From Megamerina dolium (taxonomy: Eukaryota > Arthropoda > Insecta > Diptera > Megamerinidae): a DNA stretch of 64,000 bases. The DNA lies in contig OY978530.1 in the NCBI GenBank assembly GCA_963854835.1, positions 10,668,872 through 10,732,871 of the forward strand, read 5' to 3'. Made by a program: the position numbers and the translations under genes. Under the pieces are notes generated by a model. It had not been told where the DNA came from and made no database searches. It was given only the letters and a program-made list of their open reading frames with translations. Numbering within the stretch: position 1 is the first letter of the stretch; each line of letters opens with the position of its first letter. Shown piece after piece: positions 32,636 through 42,599 of this stretch.

Positions 32636-32639
32636 TGAA

Positions 32640-32935
32640 AGCCCTGGAAAGGATCTGAGATCTTTTAAAGTTTTTTGTATTGGAAAATTTGTTATTGATT
32701 CTATTTTTTTTGGGTTTGTTTAAAGTGCATTTCTTGACACAATAAATCCCAGGAATTCTATTTCTGATTTAAAGAATTCGCATTTTTCTAACTGAATTTT
32801 TAGATGCGCTTTCCAGAGAGTATCGAATATAATTTCGAAGACCCTAATATGGCTTTTCTCATCTCTGCTAAAGATGATTAGAGATGTTGATTATCATCAA
32901 CATAGACGTAACAGCGTACACCAAATGTATTGATT
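32640..32935 (-). pseudogene. Errantivirus RT C-terminal remnant
   Basis: Frame-broken minus-strand RT sequence from a YVDD-like active site near 32890-32920 to the connection at 32640. The remainder of pol and all of gag are missing. The left edge of the Jockey copy follows. Confidence 0.65.
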
Positions 32936-33791
32936 TAATTGCAAATCAATTTAAAAGTATAAAATATTTAAATTAAATAAACAATTTTACGCGAAATAGA
33001 CGCTTTAAAACTAATACGCAACAAACAGGCCAAATTATATTTAAAAAAAGCGAAAAACACAAACAAATGTTAATACACATACATATGCTAGTGGGACACA
33101 CCACAGAGAGAGCGATGCCATTCCGTGAATATTGATATTACATCAACAAAAAATTCACAAAATTATCCTGTTATAAAAAATATAAATTTGTTATCAAAAC
33201 AAACGGTACCTCAAACCATGCAAGCGCTAACGCCCACGCCAACCCTGTCGTGGAGCCAACAATGTTCTACACCAACTACAGCATTAACAAATATCGTACC
33301 CACCTCAACTAGCACTCAAACCACAACTGCAACAACAACAAACATTATAACAACAAACAGTACAAACAACAGAGCTAATGTAATAACTACAACGACTGCA
33401 CCAGTAACATCTAAGTACCAGCAACAATATTTCACAACAATTGTGCCTAATAAGCTCATCTAAAGTTGCCAAAAACAACAACTCAATACAAAGTGGTCTC
33501 GACAGATACACCGAAATCACCAAACGCAGGGGTAGTCTGAAGACAAAAAAGCTCGAAATGAGCCAAAAATGAGAAAAATCTAATAATATAGTAACCAATT
33601 TGCTTTGCTGAGTGTTGAAGAAAATGTAGAAATTGTAACAGCCAAACTAAAACCGCCACGAATTTATTTACATAATTTAATTACGAATCCTATTCAAATA
33701 ATTGGTGAAAAAAGTTTCCATGTTAATTTTCGTAAAATTGTGCATTTCTTTGATAAGAATGAGAGAGCATATTATACCTACAAACTAAAAA

Positions 33792-33839
33792 GTTAGTCTA
33801 GACTAACCATTTGCTAACTAAAAAGTTAGCAAATGGTTA
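33792..33839. repeat. Double palindrome at the SINE junction
   Basis: GTTAGTCTAGACTAAC (33792-33807) is a perfect 16-bp palindrome. Overlapping it, TAACCATTTGCTAAC (33804-33818) and GTTAGCAAATGGTTA (33825-33839) are perfect 15-bp inverted arms with a 6-nt loop. The right arm contains the SINE target duplication. Confidence 0.9.
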
Positions 33840-34128
33840 AAAATAAAATAAATATGTGGCACATAAAGCCCCAAAGGGCTCATTGGCCGAGCTTCTCTTC
33901 CATTACTGTTGTGCGTCTTAAATTTTGGACAATATTAGAAGGGAACTACTTATTTTAGCCGGTTCCGAACGGCAGAACACTTGTGACATCACTTTTTTTG
34001 AGCTTTGTCACAGAGTTCTTTAAGAAGCTTTTTCATGGCAAGTTGTTACTGTCGGAAGAATTGCCAACTGCTTGCCGACAGGTGGGTACCGTTCGAAAGA
34101 AAAATCTTATCGATATTAAATTTGTTAT
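33840..34128 (-). mobile_element. tRNA-derived SINE, copy C, headless
   Basis: 289-bp minus-strand copy of the SINE body with an A-rich tail at the left and an 11-bp target duplication, GCAAATGGTTA, at 33829-33839 and 34129-34139. It ends at TAACAAATTTAATATCG, exactly where the tRNA-related head (boxes A and B) begins in copies A, B and D. It inserted as a 5'-truncated copy and cannot be transcribed from its own pol III promoter. It interrupts Jockey ORF1. Confidence 0.93.
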
Positions 34129-34857
34129 GCAAATGGTTAGTCGTTGTAATAAAAAGCATTGAGCCAAATGTAAATTGTGATGATATAAAATACACTTTAA
34201 CAGAGGAAGGTTATAAAAATTTGTATATAATATAAGAAACAAGGTTAGAGCACCACAACCTCTTTATTGGATCGAACTGGAGTAAGACAGTAGAAAATTG
34301 AAGAAAGGCGAAACCCATAAAATCTATGATCTACTCTACCTACTACATAGAAGAATTAGAATAGAAGAACCAAAAAAACGACCGGGTCCCGTACAGTGTT
34401 TGAATTGCCAAGAGTTTGGACATAAAAAATCATACTGCACTTTACCCAACGTATGTGTTGCTTGTAGCGATTTTCACCCATCAACAAGCTGTTCGTTAAG
34501 CAAAAAAGACACGAACGCCAAAAAGTGTAGTAATTGTGCAGGTAACCACACGGCCAATTACAGAGATTATCCAGTACATAATGAGCTAAAAATAAGAATG
34601 AATGTTGCACAAATTCATCGCACGATTTCGACTGCACCAGATAATGTGGCTTTACATGAAGACGCCACAGGGAACACTTATGCTGATGTTCTTAAAGGCA
34701 ATACTCAAAGCTGTTCGAGTAACCTTGTTTCATCTTCATCTTCACTAGAAGAATCACTGAAAATTTTCACTGAAATGATAAAAGAGTTCCTGAAATCAAT
34801 ATATGATGCAAGATATCATCAGATCACAATTTCAGCTATATACTGCCCGAAAAGATA

Positions 34858-35275
34858 TTGCATAACACCTGCACTAAAATGCTAGAACTGATAGATTTTG
34901 GGGTTACAAAAAACTTTAAGCGATGTCAACATAAAGCCGAACCTTCATTTGATCTCTTATCGGACCACTCACCCTGCTTGATAATTATACAAATACATCT
35001 TCACACCAAGCATCTTCACCAACAATTCGCTAATATAAGCATTAATTGGCTAAAATTTAAAAAATGTATTAGCTCGCATGTTAACACTAACATTTTTCTT
35101 AAAACAAAACAAGATATAAACGAAAATATAGCACAATTCACCGATCTGATACAAATCGCTTTCAAATTCGCTATGCATAGCGATCACAAAACTGTTAAAA
35201 AAGTTATAGTCCATGATAAAATTAAAAAAAGGAGACTCAGAATAGAGTGCAAAAAGCAAGATCTCCTATCATAAA
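34858..35275 (+). pseudogene. Jockey-type endonuclease C-terminus and linker
   Basis: Plus-strand frame of 138 codons: LIDFGVTKNFKRC, LLSDHSPCLI (the catalytic SDH block), then a linker ending with a basic segment (HDKIKKRRLRIECKKQD). The endonuclease N-terminus is only hinted at by SAIYCPKRYCIT at 34830-34865 (frame-shifted). It belongs with ORF1 upstream and the RT downstream. Confidence 0.75.
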
Positions 35276-35369
35276 AGCTAGACTATCGAGCTGCACAAAA
35301 AAATTACAAAAAAATTACAAAACCATTAAAAGAAATAAAATTACAGAATTATCTTGTAAATAAATAAAA

Positions 35370-36055
35370 AAAAAATCGTATAGATAGGATAAGGTGTCAG
35401 CAACTATGATAATAGAATTATCCCAAATTGCAGTAAGGCATTTCCTAGATATATTAAATGCTATTTTGCGATGCTCTTACTTTCCGGAGACATGGAAAAT
35501 ATCAGAAATAATAATGATTCCAAAACTTGGGAAAGACCCGAGTAAAGTGGATTCATACAGACCAATAAGTTTGTTATCGATATTTTCTTAAATTTTTGGA
35601 AAAAAATTTTTAAGATTGTAACGATTATTAATGAAAAACACATATTGTCTGACCACCAATTTGGATTAAGAGCGAAACATGATACGTTGAGCAAACACAT
35701 CGAATTGTTATGCAAATAAGAAAGCCATTTGAAGAGAAACAGTACAGCACTGGCGTGTTTTTAGATATGATAAGGTATGGCAAGAAGGACTTTTATACAA
35801 AATTAAAAAAATTCTACCTGAGAATATGTATGCGATTATTGAGAGCTATATGTTAAGAAGAAACTTCACGATACGACAAAAAAATTATAACTCACAATGC
35901 CATGAGATTAATGTTGGAGTACCTCAAGGAAGCGTCCTTGGTCCTATTCTGTATCTTATATTCATCGCAGATTTGCCCACCGAAAATGGAATATTTATAT
36001 CAACATACACCGATGACACTGCTATACACGGTGCGACAATTATGTATTAAGACTG
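35370..36055 (+). pseudogene. Jockey-type reverse transcriptase (truncated)
   Basis: Early blocks (FPETWKISEIIMIPKLGKDP, SYRPISLLSIFS) lie in frame 35394-35591. A short deleted or frame-broken middle follows (HRIVMQIRKPFEEKQYS and GVFLDM without the full AFDKVWH). The frame 35826-36050 then has EINVGVPQGSVLGPILYLIFIADLP and YTDDTAI, i.e. the active site reads YTDD rather than Y/FADD. The copy ends at about 36055 against a mariner fragment. Confidence 0.82.
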
Positions 36056-36059
36056 CCTC

Positions 36060-36440
36060 TAGAAAACACAATTAAAACACGATATCTGCTAATTTTTCGG
36101 TATATTTATTCAAAGTATTCTCCTCCTGATTCAATACACTTGTTACATCGATTTAATAGTGATTCAAACGCGTGTTCCAGCTCATTTTTCGGAATTACCT
36201 CCAGTGCCCTCGTCGAAGCCCGTTGTATGGTCTGAATGTCATCAAAAAACCATCCTTTCAACTTCAATTTCAGTTTTGGGAACAAAAAGAAGTCGCACGG
36301 TGCCAAATCAGGTGAATACGGCGGGTGATTCAACACACAGACCTGATTCCGTGCCAAAAATTGACGAACAATGAGTGCTGTTTGTTAAATTTCATGTTAA
36401 AATTTCAACATCAAACGAATGGTAAAATGAATCCACATCC
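36060..36440 (-). pseudogene. Mariner transposase fragment (internally deleted copy)
   Basis: Minus-strand frame 36106-36357 encodes the C-terminus of an irritans-like mariner transposase: HPPYSPDLAPCDFFLFPKLK (with the last Asp of DD34D) and CIESGGEYFE at the end. Just upstream, at 36389-36425, the sequence matches the complement of the 5' leader of the mariner at 36850-39400 (TTCGTTTGATGTTGAAATTTTAACA). Nearly the whole middle is therefore deleted. Confidence 0.82.
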
Positions 36441-36494
36441 TAATTCGTGCCTTTCAGCATGGCAACTGTAGTATACTTGTATGTCTAGACTACA

Positions 36495-36825
36495 ACGTTT
36501 TTTTTTTTAACCTCTTAGTATAACCTCGTATTAGGAGTCTTCGTGCAAGTTGATTTGGATGGTTATTAAGCCTTGTTCTATAGGTGTTGTTAATTTTCTT
36601 GATGTCTTCACTGATGATATTTACGAATAGGCCACAGTGAATTTTTAACGTACCGTGGAGCTGAGGAAATTGTTCTTAAACATTTAGATTGTATTCCTTG
36701 AATTTTGTCCACGTTGGAACTGCAAGCCGTGGACCAAAGTTGAATTCGTTGCATTATGGCTTTAAAAATTAAAACTTTGTTTTCCAGACTTTTTTTGACT
36801 TCTCCAATCGACCAATGCAAATTAT
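36495..36825 (-). pseudogene. Jockey-type RT C-terminal fragment
   Basis: Minus-strand LENKVLIFKAIMQRIQLWSTA followed by KIQGIQSKCLRTISSAPRYVKNSL, the thumb/C-terminal segment of Jockey ORF2. It is a short piece between two mariner copies. Confidence 0.7.
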
Positions 36826-37374
36826 TTTATTTCAATTTGGCTTAATACAAGGTAGGACAAATATGATTTAAGCTCGAACCATATCTCAGCAACCAAGCGC
36901 GCCATCTATGAGTGAGCACATGCGTTTTGAAGGTTCAACTTTCCTGTAATAACTGTCAATTTCATGGCATTTGGTTGACATTTAATGTTTATTGCCATTC
37001 ATTTTACAAAACACGTGTTCGTTTGATGTTGAAATTTTAACAGGGAGCAAAGAGCGGTAAAAGTGCATCAGAAACATTCGGAATGATGCAGCAAGCGTAT
37101 GGCAATGCTTGTTTATCAAGATTAAATGTCTTTATATGGCAAAAGCGGTTCGTGGATGGTAGTGAGTCGCTGGAAGATGCAATAAGAGAAGGAAGACCAA
37201 TTTCAGTGCGGACGCTGGAAGCGATCCAGAAAGTTCGTGATTTTATTACAGAAGACCGCAATGCTTCAGTGAAAATTATGGAAGAGGCCTTAAACATCAA
37301 CAGAGAAACTATCCGACTCATTCTTCACGAGGATTTGGGCAAAACAAAGGTCTGCGCGAGATTTGTTCCACATA

Positions 37375-37598
37375 CAGTGGCTCCCAGCTTATTTCGTACA
37401 GTGACAGTTTAAAAATTGCTGCAGTCGTAATTTCTAATATAGCAAAAATTTGAACAAAATATAAATGCCATTTTAGAAAGGAAGGTTTGTTTTTTATTTT
37501 CCAAAATTTACTTTTTCAAAATTTTAGTGTTTGACACTATAAAAAAATAAAATAAGAAAAAAATAGGAAAATTCATGTCACAGCTTATTTCGTACAGT
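37375..37598 (+). repeat. Left IR/DR region of the Tc1-like element
   Basis: Outer transposase-binding repeat at 37384-37402 and inner repeat at 37579-37597, in direct orientation. The sequence between them is AT-rich and is not conserved between the two ends. Confidence 0.85.
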
Positions 37599-37613
37599 CT
37601 CTTTAAGTTCAAA

Positions 37614-38654
37614 CTAAAAACAAAGTAAGTTGATTTTAATATTTAGTTGACATCCCTTAGCGTTAATGACAGCCTGGAGTCTATTTGGCATTGAATCCAC
37701 CAATTTTTGAGTGATGTCTGGTGTGATTTTTTTCCATTCTTCCATCAGTACCTTCTTTAGGTCTTGCTTATTAGAAATCTTGTGTGTTCTTATTTTATTG
37801 TCCAAAATAGACCAAAGATTTTCAATCACATTCATGTCAGGTGACTGTGGTGGTGGAGACATCAAGTGTGGGCAGTTCCAAATAAGCCAAGATTGCACAA
37901 TCCCAGATTTATGTTTTGGGTCATTATCTTGGTAGTACCGAAATTCTTCCCGCAAACCCAGTTTGTCTGCACTTTGAAGTAAATTGTTTTTCAGAATCTC
38001 GAGGTACTTCATTTTGTCCATTGTTTCCTCAATAAAAACCAATTCACCTACTCCGGCTGCTGACATACAGGCCCAAACCATCACGCTACCGCCACCATGC
38101 TTCACTGTGGGCTTAAGGTTCTCCTTGTTTAGCTCGGTATTCGCTTTACGCCAAACATATGACATTCCGTCCGAGCCAAAAATATTAAACTTAGACTCAT
38201 CCGCGAAAATAACGGTATTCCAGAACGCAGGAGTCTTAATAATATGCTCTTTGGCGAAGTCAAGTCGGCGTTGTATATTCATTTTTGAAATGAATGGTTT
38301 CTTTCGGGCTACTCTACCGTTCAAGTCATGATTGCGCAGCACACGTCGGACAGTTTCAGCACTGGATGATTTTCCTATTTCACGCTGAACCTCTGCAGCC
38401 AACTTCGGAGCGGATAACTTTGGATTTTTCTTAATTTTTCGTACAATATAACGCTCGTCTGAAGCGTTGAAAATCTTATTAGGTGCTTCTCTGCCCTTGT
38501 TCTCCAACCCATTTTCGCGAACGAAGCGTTGAATGATGTATTGGACAGTTGAGGCACTTAAATTTGTCATTTCAGCAATTTTTCGCACACTCTGACCTTT
38601 CCTAAAATGGTTAATTACCAGTTTACGCTGTTCCATCGTTGTACGACGACCCAT
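37614..38654 (-). CDS. Tc1-type transposase, 346 codons, intact
   Basis: DNA cut-and-paste transposase of the Tc1 group; it binds the element ends and moves the element to TA sites. The N-terminal half has two helix-turn-helix regions (RKIAEMTNLSASTVQYII, residues 24-41; then SAETVRRVLRNHDLNGR, about 98-114). The catalytic triad is visible: D152 (FADESKF), D243 (YYQDNDPKHKS) and E278 (SPDMNVIENLW), a D34E spacing, with the glycine box VKHGGGSVMVWACMS at about 184-198. Length (about 340-350 aa) is normal for the family. The ATG at 38654 begins MGRRTTMEQRK and no better start lies upstream. No stop or frameshift interrupts it, unlike nearly all other TE genes here. Expression would use a promoter in the right IR/DR region. 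Confidence 0.95.
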   Translation of the reverse strand: MGRRTTMEQRKLVINHFRKGQSVRKIAEMTNLSASTVQYIIQRFVRENGLENKGREAPNKIFNASDERYIVRKIKKNPKLSAPKLAAEVQREIGKSSSAETVRRVLRNHDLNGRVARKKPFISKMNIQRRLDFAKEHIIKTPAFWNTVIFADESKFNIFGSDGMSYVWRKANTELNKENLKPTVKHGGGSVMVWACMSAAGVGELVFIEETMDKMKYLEILKNNLLQSADKLGLREEFRYYQDNDPKHKSGIVQSWLIWNCPHLMSPPPQSPDMNVIENLWSILDNKIRTHKISNKQDLKKVLMEEWKKITPDITQKLVDSMPNRLQAVINAKGCQLNIKINLLCF

Positions 38655-38803
38655 AACGCTAAATGTTTAATTTACAGCACTTTAACTATTTAAAATAATA
38701 ATAATAAAAATTGTTATAATAGTTAAAAAGGTCCAAAAACTCATACAATTCAAAAAAACTTTGTAACTGCGCGGCAGAATGAAACTTACTTACATTGAAG
38801 TTT

Positions 38804-39025
38804 GTGTACGAAATAAGATGTGAGCTGAAAATCAGCTGATCAATAGTTTTTCTCTCTTGCATGACAAAAAGAACAATTTTTGGGGTTCCCCGTTTTCTTA
38901 TTAGGTTTACTAAACACATACATAGACATCTACATTCAAAACTTATTGATAAGTTTTTTAGTTTCGATGTTACAGCCATGTACATAAAAATATATACACT
39001 GTACGAAATAAGCTGTGAGCCACTG
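38804..39025 (-). repeat. Right IR/DR region of the Tc1-like element
   Basis: Inner repeat at 38804-38826 (complement of CTCACATCTTATTTCGTACA) and outer repeat at 38997-39025. The transposase start lies about 150 bp further left. Confidence 0.85.
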
Positions 39026-39400
39026 TATATTGACCCGAAGACCTAAAATTAATGAGAGTCAGTCATTCAGAGACATGGTTGCAGCTGCAGAAAATGATCT
39101 AAACTTCCTGAAAACAATTGTTACGGGTGATGAAACATGGTGTTTCCAATACGATCCAAAAACCAAGCGTCAAAGTGCGGAATGGAAATTAAAAAACTCA
39201 CCACAAGCCAAAAAACACGAAAAGTTCCATCAAAAATCAAAACAATGCTCATCACATTCTTCGATAGCAAAGGAATTATCCACAAAGAATTTGTTCCAAC
39301 TGGTCAAACAGTTACTTCCTCATGTTACCTCGAAGTTTTGAATATTTTATTATTATTTAATATACAAGTTAATTACGAATAAATATTGTTAATTTAAAGT

Positions 39401-40020
39401 AGAAAATAATCGCGTGTGTTACCATTAATTTATTATAATAAATAAACTACAGCATCGTAAGTAGCAGCAGCAGAATCACAAAATTATCTTCGAAGTGTGA
39501 CCAGTGCAGTGCTAGTGTACCATATAATATTGTTCTTTCTCTAAATCAAAGTGGATAAATACACTCTCCATATACGAGTTAAATTAAGTTTAAAAGTAAT
39601 AAAAATTTTCTTAATGTTAAACAAAAGGAAAATATAAGTGTTTATTTGTGCGCCAAGTGCAACCCACAGCGGTATCAGCATCAACAACAGGAACATACTT
39701 CTGGAACAAGAACCGACAGGTCAGGAACACCGGCAACAAAACTCCCTCACACAAATATATATATATTTTTTGTGCGAGGGAAATTTTAAAAATTTTTTAA
39801 TAAAAATGCAATCCTGCGCCGGCTGACTGGGGAAATTAGAGGAGTTTTTTCCCATCGCCTATACAAAGCTACCCATGTTTTTAACCACTTTAGAAGGTAA
39901 TGAAACCCACATATTAACTAGATAATTACCCAGTTCTGGCTGGCAGGGTACATACGTTGTTTAAGAAATACTTCATAGTATTGGATTGTCTACTGGAAAA
40001 ATTTTTTTTTTTTTATTTCA
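39401..40020. other. No recognisable gene
   Basis: AT-rich sequence with short frames and a small CAGCAG run near 39463. Nothing assignable by eye. Confidence 0.45.
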
Positions 40021-40024
40021 GTGT

Positions 40025-40925
40025 GACAATACAAAATAGCGAAATTCGTGTTTTGATGAAGTACGAGTTCCAAAGCGGCGGAAACAGCATGGAATATTAA
40101 CGCTGTGTTTGGCACTGAAGTCACTTCAAAGCAGACAGTATCCCGTTGGTTTTTGAAGTGCCGTTCTGGTTACTTCGATCTGACCAATGAACCACCTGAG
40201 ACGAAAGTCGATAACGACGTGATGAAAGCCACAATCGAAATGAATCGGGGCTAAAGAGCACACAATTTATCGTTTATGTCTGAGGTGTCCAAGTAAACAA
40301 TACTAATACGATTTGACCCAAATCGGCAAGGTAATGACCAGAAATGCTATTGCCTCAAGTTTCCCTTCCTCCCCTTGCTCGCAATAAAAGCGAACCATTT
40401 TTGAATCGAATTGTAACGTGTGATGAGAAATGGATCCGAAACGAAACATCCACTAAAAGAAGCTTATGGGGACTGTTTGATGGTCTGGAGGCGGTGTAAT
40501 GCACCACAGTTTCATGAAACCGGGCAAATTGATCACGGTGAATGTCTACTATATCCAACGGAATAAAATTATGCGGAATCTTCCGATTAAACAGCCGAGA
40601 TTGGTCAATCCCAATCCCCTTATGATAACGCGCGGCCACACACTGCGCAAACGACTATGACAAAGCTACAGGAATTGGTTTTTGGAAACTCTCCGTAATC
40701 CATCTTATTCACCCGATCCTTCACCCACCGAATACTACTTCTTTCGGAATTTGGACAACTTCCTGGTAGAAAATATATTATGGAGGCTTTCAAAAGGGCA
40801 TTTTAGCAGTTCATCGACACTAGTGAACCAGGCTTCTACAGCAGACGAATAAATGAGCTGCCGTAAAATATGGGAGATACCTTAGTATTCTGTCATCCTT
40901 GGAATTTTACACTTCCTAGACTTTT
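40025..40925 (+). pseudogene. Mariner-like transposase relic
   Basis: Plus-strand sequence with many frame breaks reads, in order, RVLMKYEFQSGGNS, a TVSRWFLKCRSG helix-turn-helix, FLNRIVTCDEKWI (first catalytic Asp) near 40410-40440, a degraded middle with GHTLRK, NPSYSPDPSPTEYYFFRNLDNFL (normally SPDLSP.D) and ending near 40860. It is a different mariner subgroup from the irritans-like copies. Ends are not defined. Confidence 0.72.
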
Positions 40926-41249
40926 CGAACTTTCTGTTTCGTTTGATACCCATATCATTATACTACGTGAAATTTAAAAATATTTTGTTTTTTTTGCGAA
41001 AATAGGTGGGAAATTGTGAATATCAATTTCAAGAAAACTTGACGTGATACAGCCCACTGGTGGGCTAGAGTGTTTCCACAGGGTATAAATCAATTAAATT
41101 CCAAAAGTGAAGAAGGCATCATTACACCATCAATTCACTTCAGAAAGTGAAGGAGGCAATATCACACGATAGCTAAAAGCAGCATGTACATTAAAGATTG
41201 ATTGTCTATATTTGATTAAATACTGCTGGTGAGGCTAAGGTAAGCCATG
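40926..41249. other. No recognisable gene; possible leader of the gypsy element
   Basis: Non-coding sequence containing a local duplication (AAGTGAAGAAGGCATCATTAC and AAGTGAAGGAGGCAATATCAC at 41108 and 41146). It may be the 5' untranslated region of the gypsy element that follows. Confidence 0.35.
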
Positions 41250-42545
41250 AAGGTTAAGGGTATTAATGTAGAAAAACGTTAGTTCTTTGGGGAAGCCGAG
41301 ATATATGCAATTGTGCACGCTAAGGAAGAGAGCAAGACAGATTCGGGCGGTTAACTCATGGAATTTATGAAAATCTCGCATTGATAACAGGCTTCAAGAA
41401 GCATCAAGTGAAATTTCAGCTCGCCAAGAAAACCTTATTGGAGAATAGCAGAAAACAATTGACTACATACTTCAAGAAATTTCTAATGCCATTAATGAAA
41501 AAGTCACGGAAATTATGGAAAATGCAGGCGACTTAGAAAATAAGTTCGATAAATTAGAGCACAAGTGGGTGCCGTAGCTCAGTGGTTAGTGTGTTCGCCT
41601 TCTGATCTGTAGGTCGGTGGTTCAATCCCCGGCTGATGCATAACAAATTTAATATCGATAAGATTTTTCTTTCGAACGGTACCCACCTGTCGGCAAGCAA
41701 TTGGCAATTCTTCCGACAGTAACAACTTGCCATGAAAAAGCTTCTTAAAGAACTCTGTGACAAAGCTCAGAAAAAGTGATGTCACAAGTGTTCTGCCGTT
41801 CGGAACCGGCTAAAATAAGTAGGTCCCTTCTAATATTGTCCAAAATTTAAGACGCGCAACAGTAATGGAAGAGAAGCTCGGCCAATGAGCCCTTTGGGGC
41901 TTTATGTAGCCACATATTTATTTTTTTTTTTTATTTTAAATTAGAGCACAAGCTCAACTAAATATAAACGGACCGGCTACATCAGATATTAGAGAATTAA
42001 TTACAATCAAACTAAAACCACCAACATTTGATGAATTCAACATCATTCAACATCCACAAGTTTTAACAAGACTGCTGATTTATTAGTCGCATTAACAATT
42101 AATGCCTCTGAAGTGTTGCAGGTGGTTCCAGAGCAATATCGTGGTAGCTATCAATTACAGTTGGACAGACTCCAGCGCAAATATGGAAATTAATATAACA
42201 GGCAATTGCATCGAGTGCAATTGGTCGAATAATGAGTAATGCAAAGGAGTAATGAGAGCCTTCAGGAATTTGCTTCCGACATTGAGGGGCATTCATAGGC
42301 GGTATAAGTGTTAAAGACAATGCGGAAACAGTCAGCAGTGCTTTGACTCATGAAGCTTGCAGTTTGATATGTCAACCAATGCCACGAGTACCCCAACTAG
42401 AAGCAGAAATGTCAGTTCTGGTTGAAGCAGCGTGTCAGGCATTAAAGTCAGTAGTGCAGCCTAAAGCAAGAACAGGTCGACGCGAAAACAAATTTACTTT
42501 TAAGTGCTTCATTTGTGACGAAATCATTTGCGGCGATATCAAAAT
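41250..42545 (+). pseudogene. Ty3/gypsy Gag relic, split by SINE copy D
   Basis: Plus-strand Gag-like helical sequence (QEASSEISARQENL, NAINEKVTEIMENAGDLENKFDKLEHK) runs to the SINE. It resumes with AQLNINGPATSDIRELITIKLKPPTFD, then ALTINASEVLQVVPEQYRGSYQLQLDRLQRKYG and ESLQEFASDIE, typical retroelement capsid blocks. A single degraded knuckle (CFICDEIICGDI) is near 42505. Many frame breaks are present. Confidence 0.68.
41566..41937 (+). mobile_element. tRNA-derived SINE, copy D, full length
   Basis: 372 bp with box A TAGCTCAGTGG at 41575-41585 and box B GGTTCAATCCC at 41619-41629. This is the best preserved head in the window (the other full copies have a 1-nt deletion and TACC in box B). 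The body, 3' hairpin and A/T tail match copies A-C. Perfect 15-bp duplication AAATTAGAGCACAAG at 41551-41565 and 41938-41952. It is inserted in the gypsy gag relic. Confidence 0.95.
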
Positions 42546-42599
42546 CTAATTCTCCAGGAAGATAAAAGAAGGAGGACAGCGATCCAGCGATCGTTAGCT

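Larger units (their letters stand above)
33060..34885 (+). pseudogene. Jockey-type ORF1 (plus-strand copy), split by a SINE
   Basis: A Thr/Asn-rich N-terminus (33125-33463) is followed by a segment ending YYTYKLKS at 33795. After the SINE (33840-34128) it resumes with VVIKSIEPNVNCDDIKYTLTEEGY (RRM-like, homologous to the ORF1 at 12071-12793). Zinc knuckles CLNCQEFGHKKSYC, CVACSDFHPSTSC and CSNCAGNHTANY follow near 34397-34565. Frameshifts and stops interrupt it. It is related to but diverged from the minus-strand Jockey at 9730-13090. Confidence 0.82.
37375..39025 (-). mobile_element. Tc1-like DNA transposon with IR/DR ends, apparently complete
   Basis: 1651 bp, flanked by TA at 37373-37374 and 39026-39027, and inserted in a mariner copy. 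The outer ends are inverted repeats (CAGTGGCTCCCAGCTTATT on the left; the complement of CAGTGGCTCACAGCTTATT on the right, one mismatch). A second copy of the core (CAGCTTATTTCGTACAGT) lies about 200 bp inside each end: 37578-37598 on the left, and a slightly diverged copy at 38804-38826 on the right. This double-site arrangement is the IR/DR architecture known from Minos, S, Paris and Sleeping Beauty elements. It carries one transposase gene with no visible lesion. Confidence 0.94.
36850..39400 (+). mobile_element. Mariner (irritans-like) copy, split by a Tc1-like element
   Basis: N-terminal transposase sequence at 37083-37374 (RLNVFIWQKRFVDGSESLEDAIREGRP, then EDRNASVKIMEEALNINRETIRLIL, the HTH region) is followed after the insertion by 39026-39340 (DLNFLKTIVTGDETWCFQYDPKTK, containing the first catalytic Asp). 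Downstream, the second half is frame-shifted and the copy ends near 39340-39400. The end coordinates are approximate because I could not match its terminal repeats. Confidence 0.75.

Noticed and set aside
41566..41640. Functional tRNA genes at 799, 10232 and 41567
   Set aside because: The tRNA-like heads are attached to a conserved body, an A/T tail and target duplications, and box B is altered in two copies, so they are SINE promoters.
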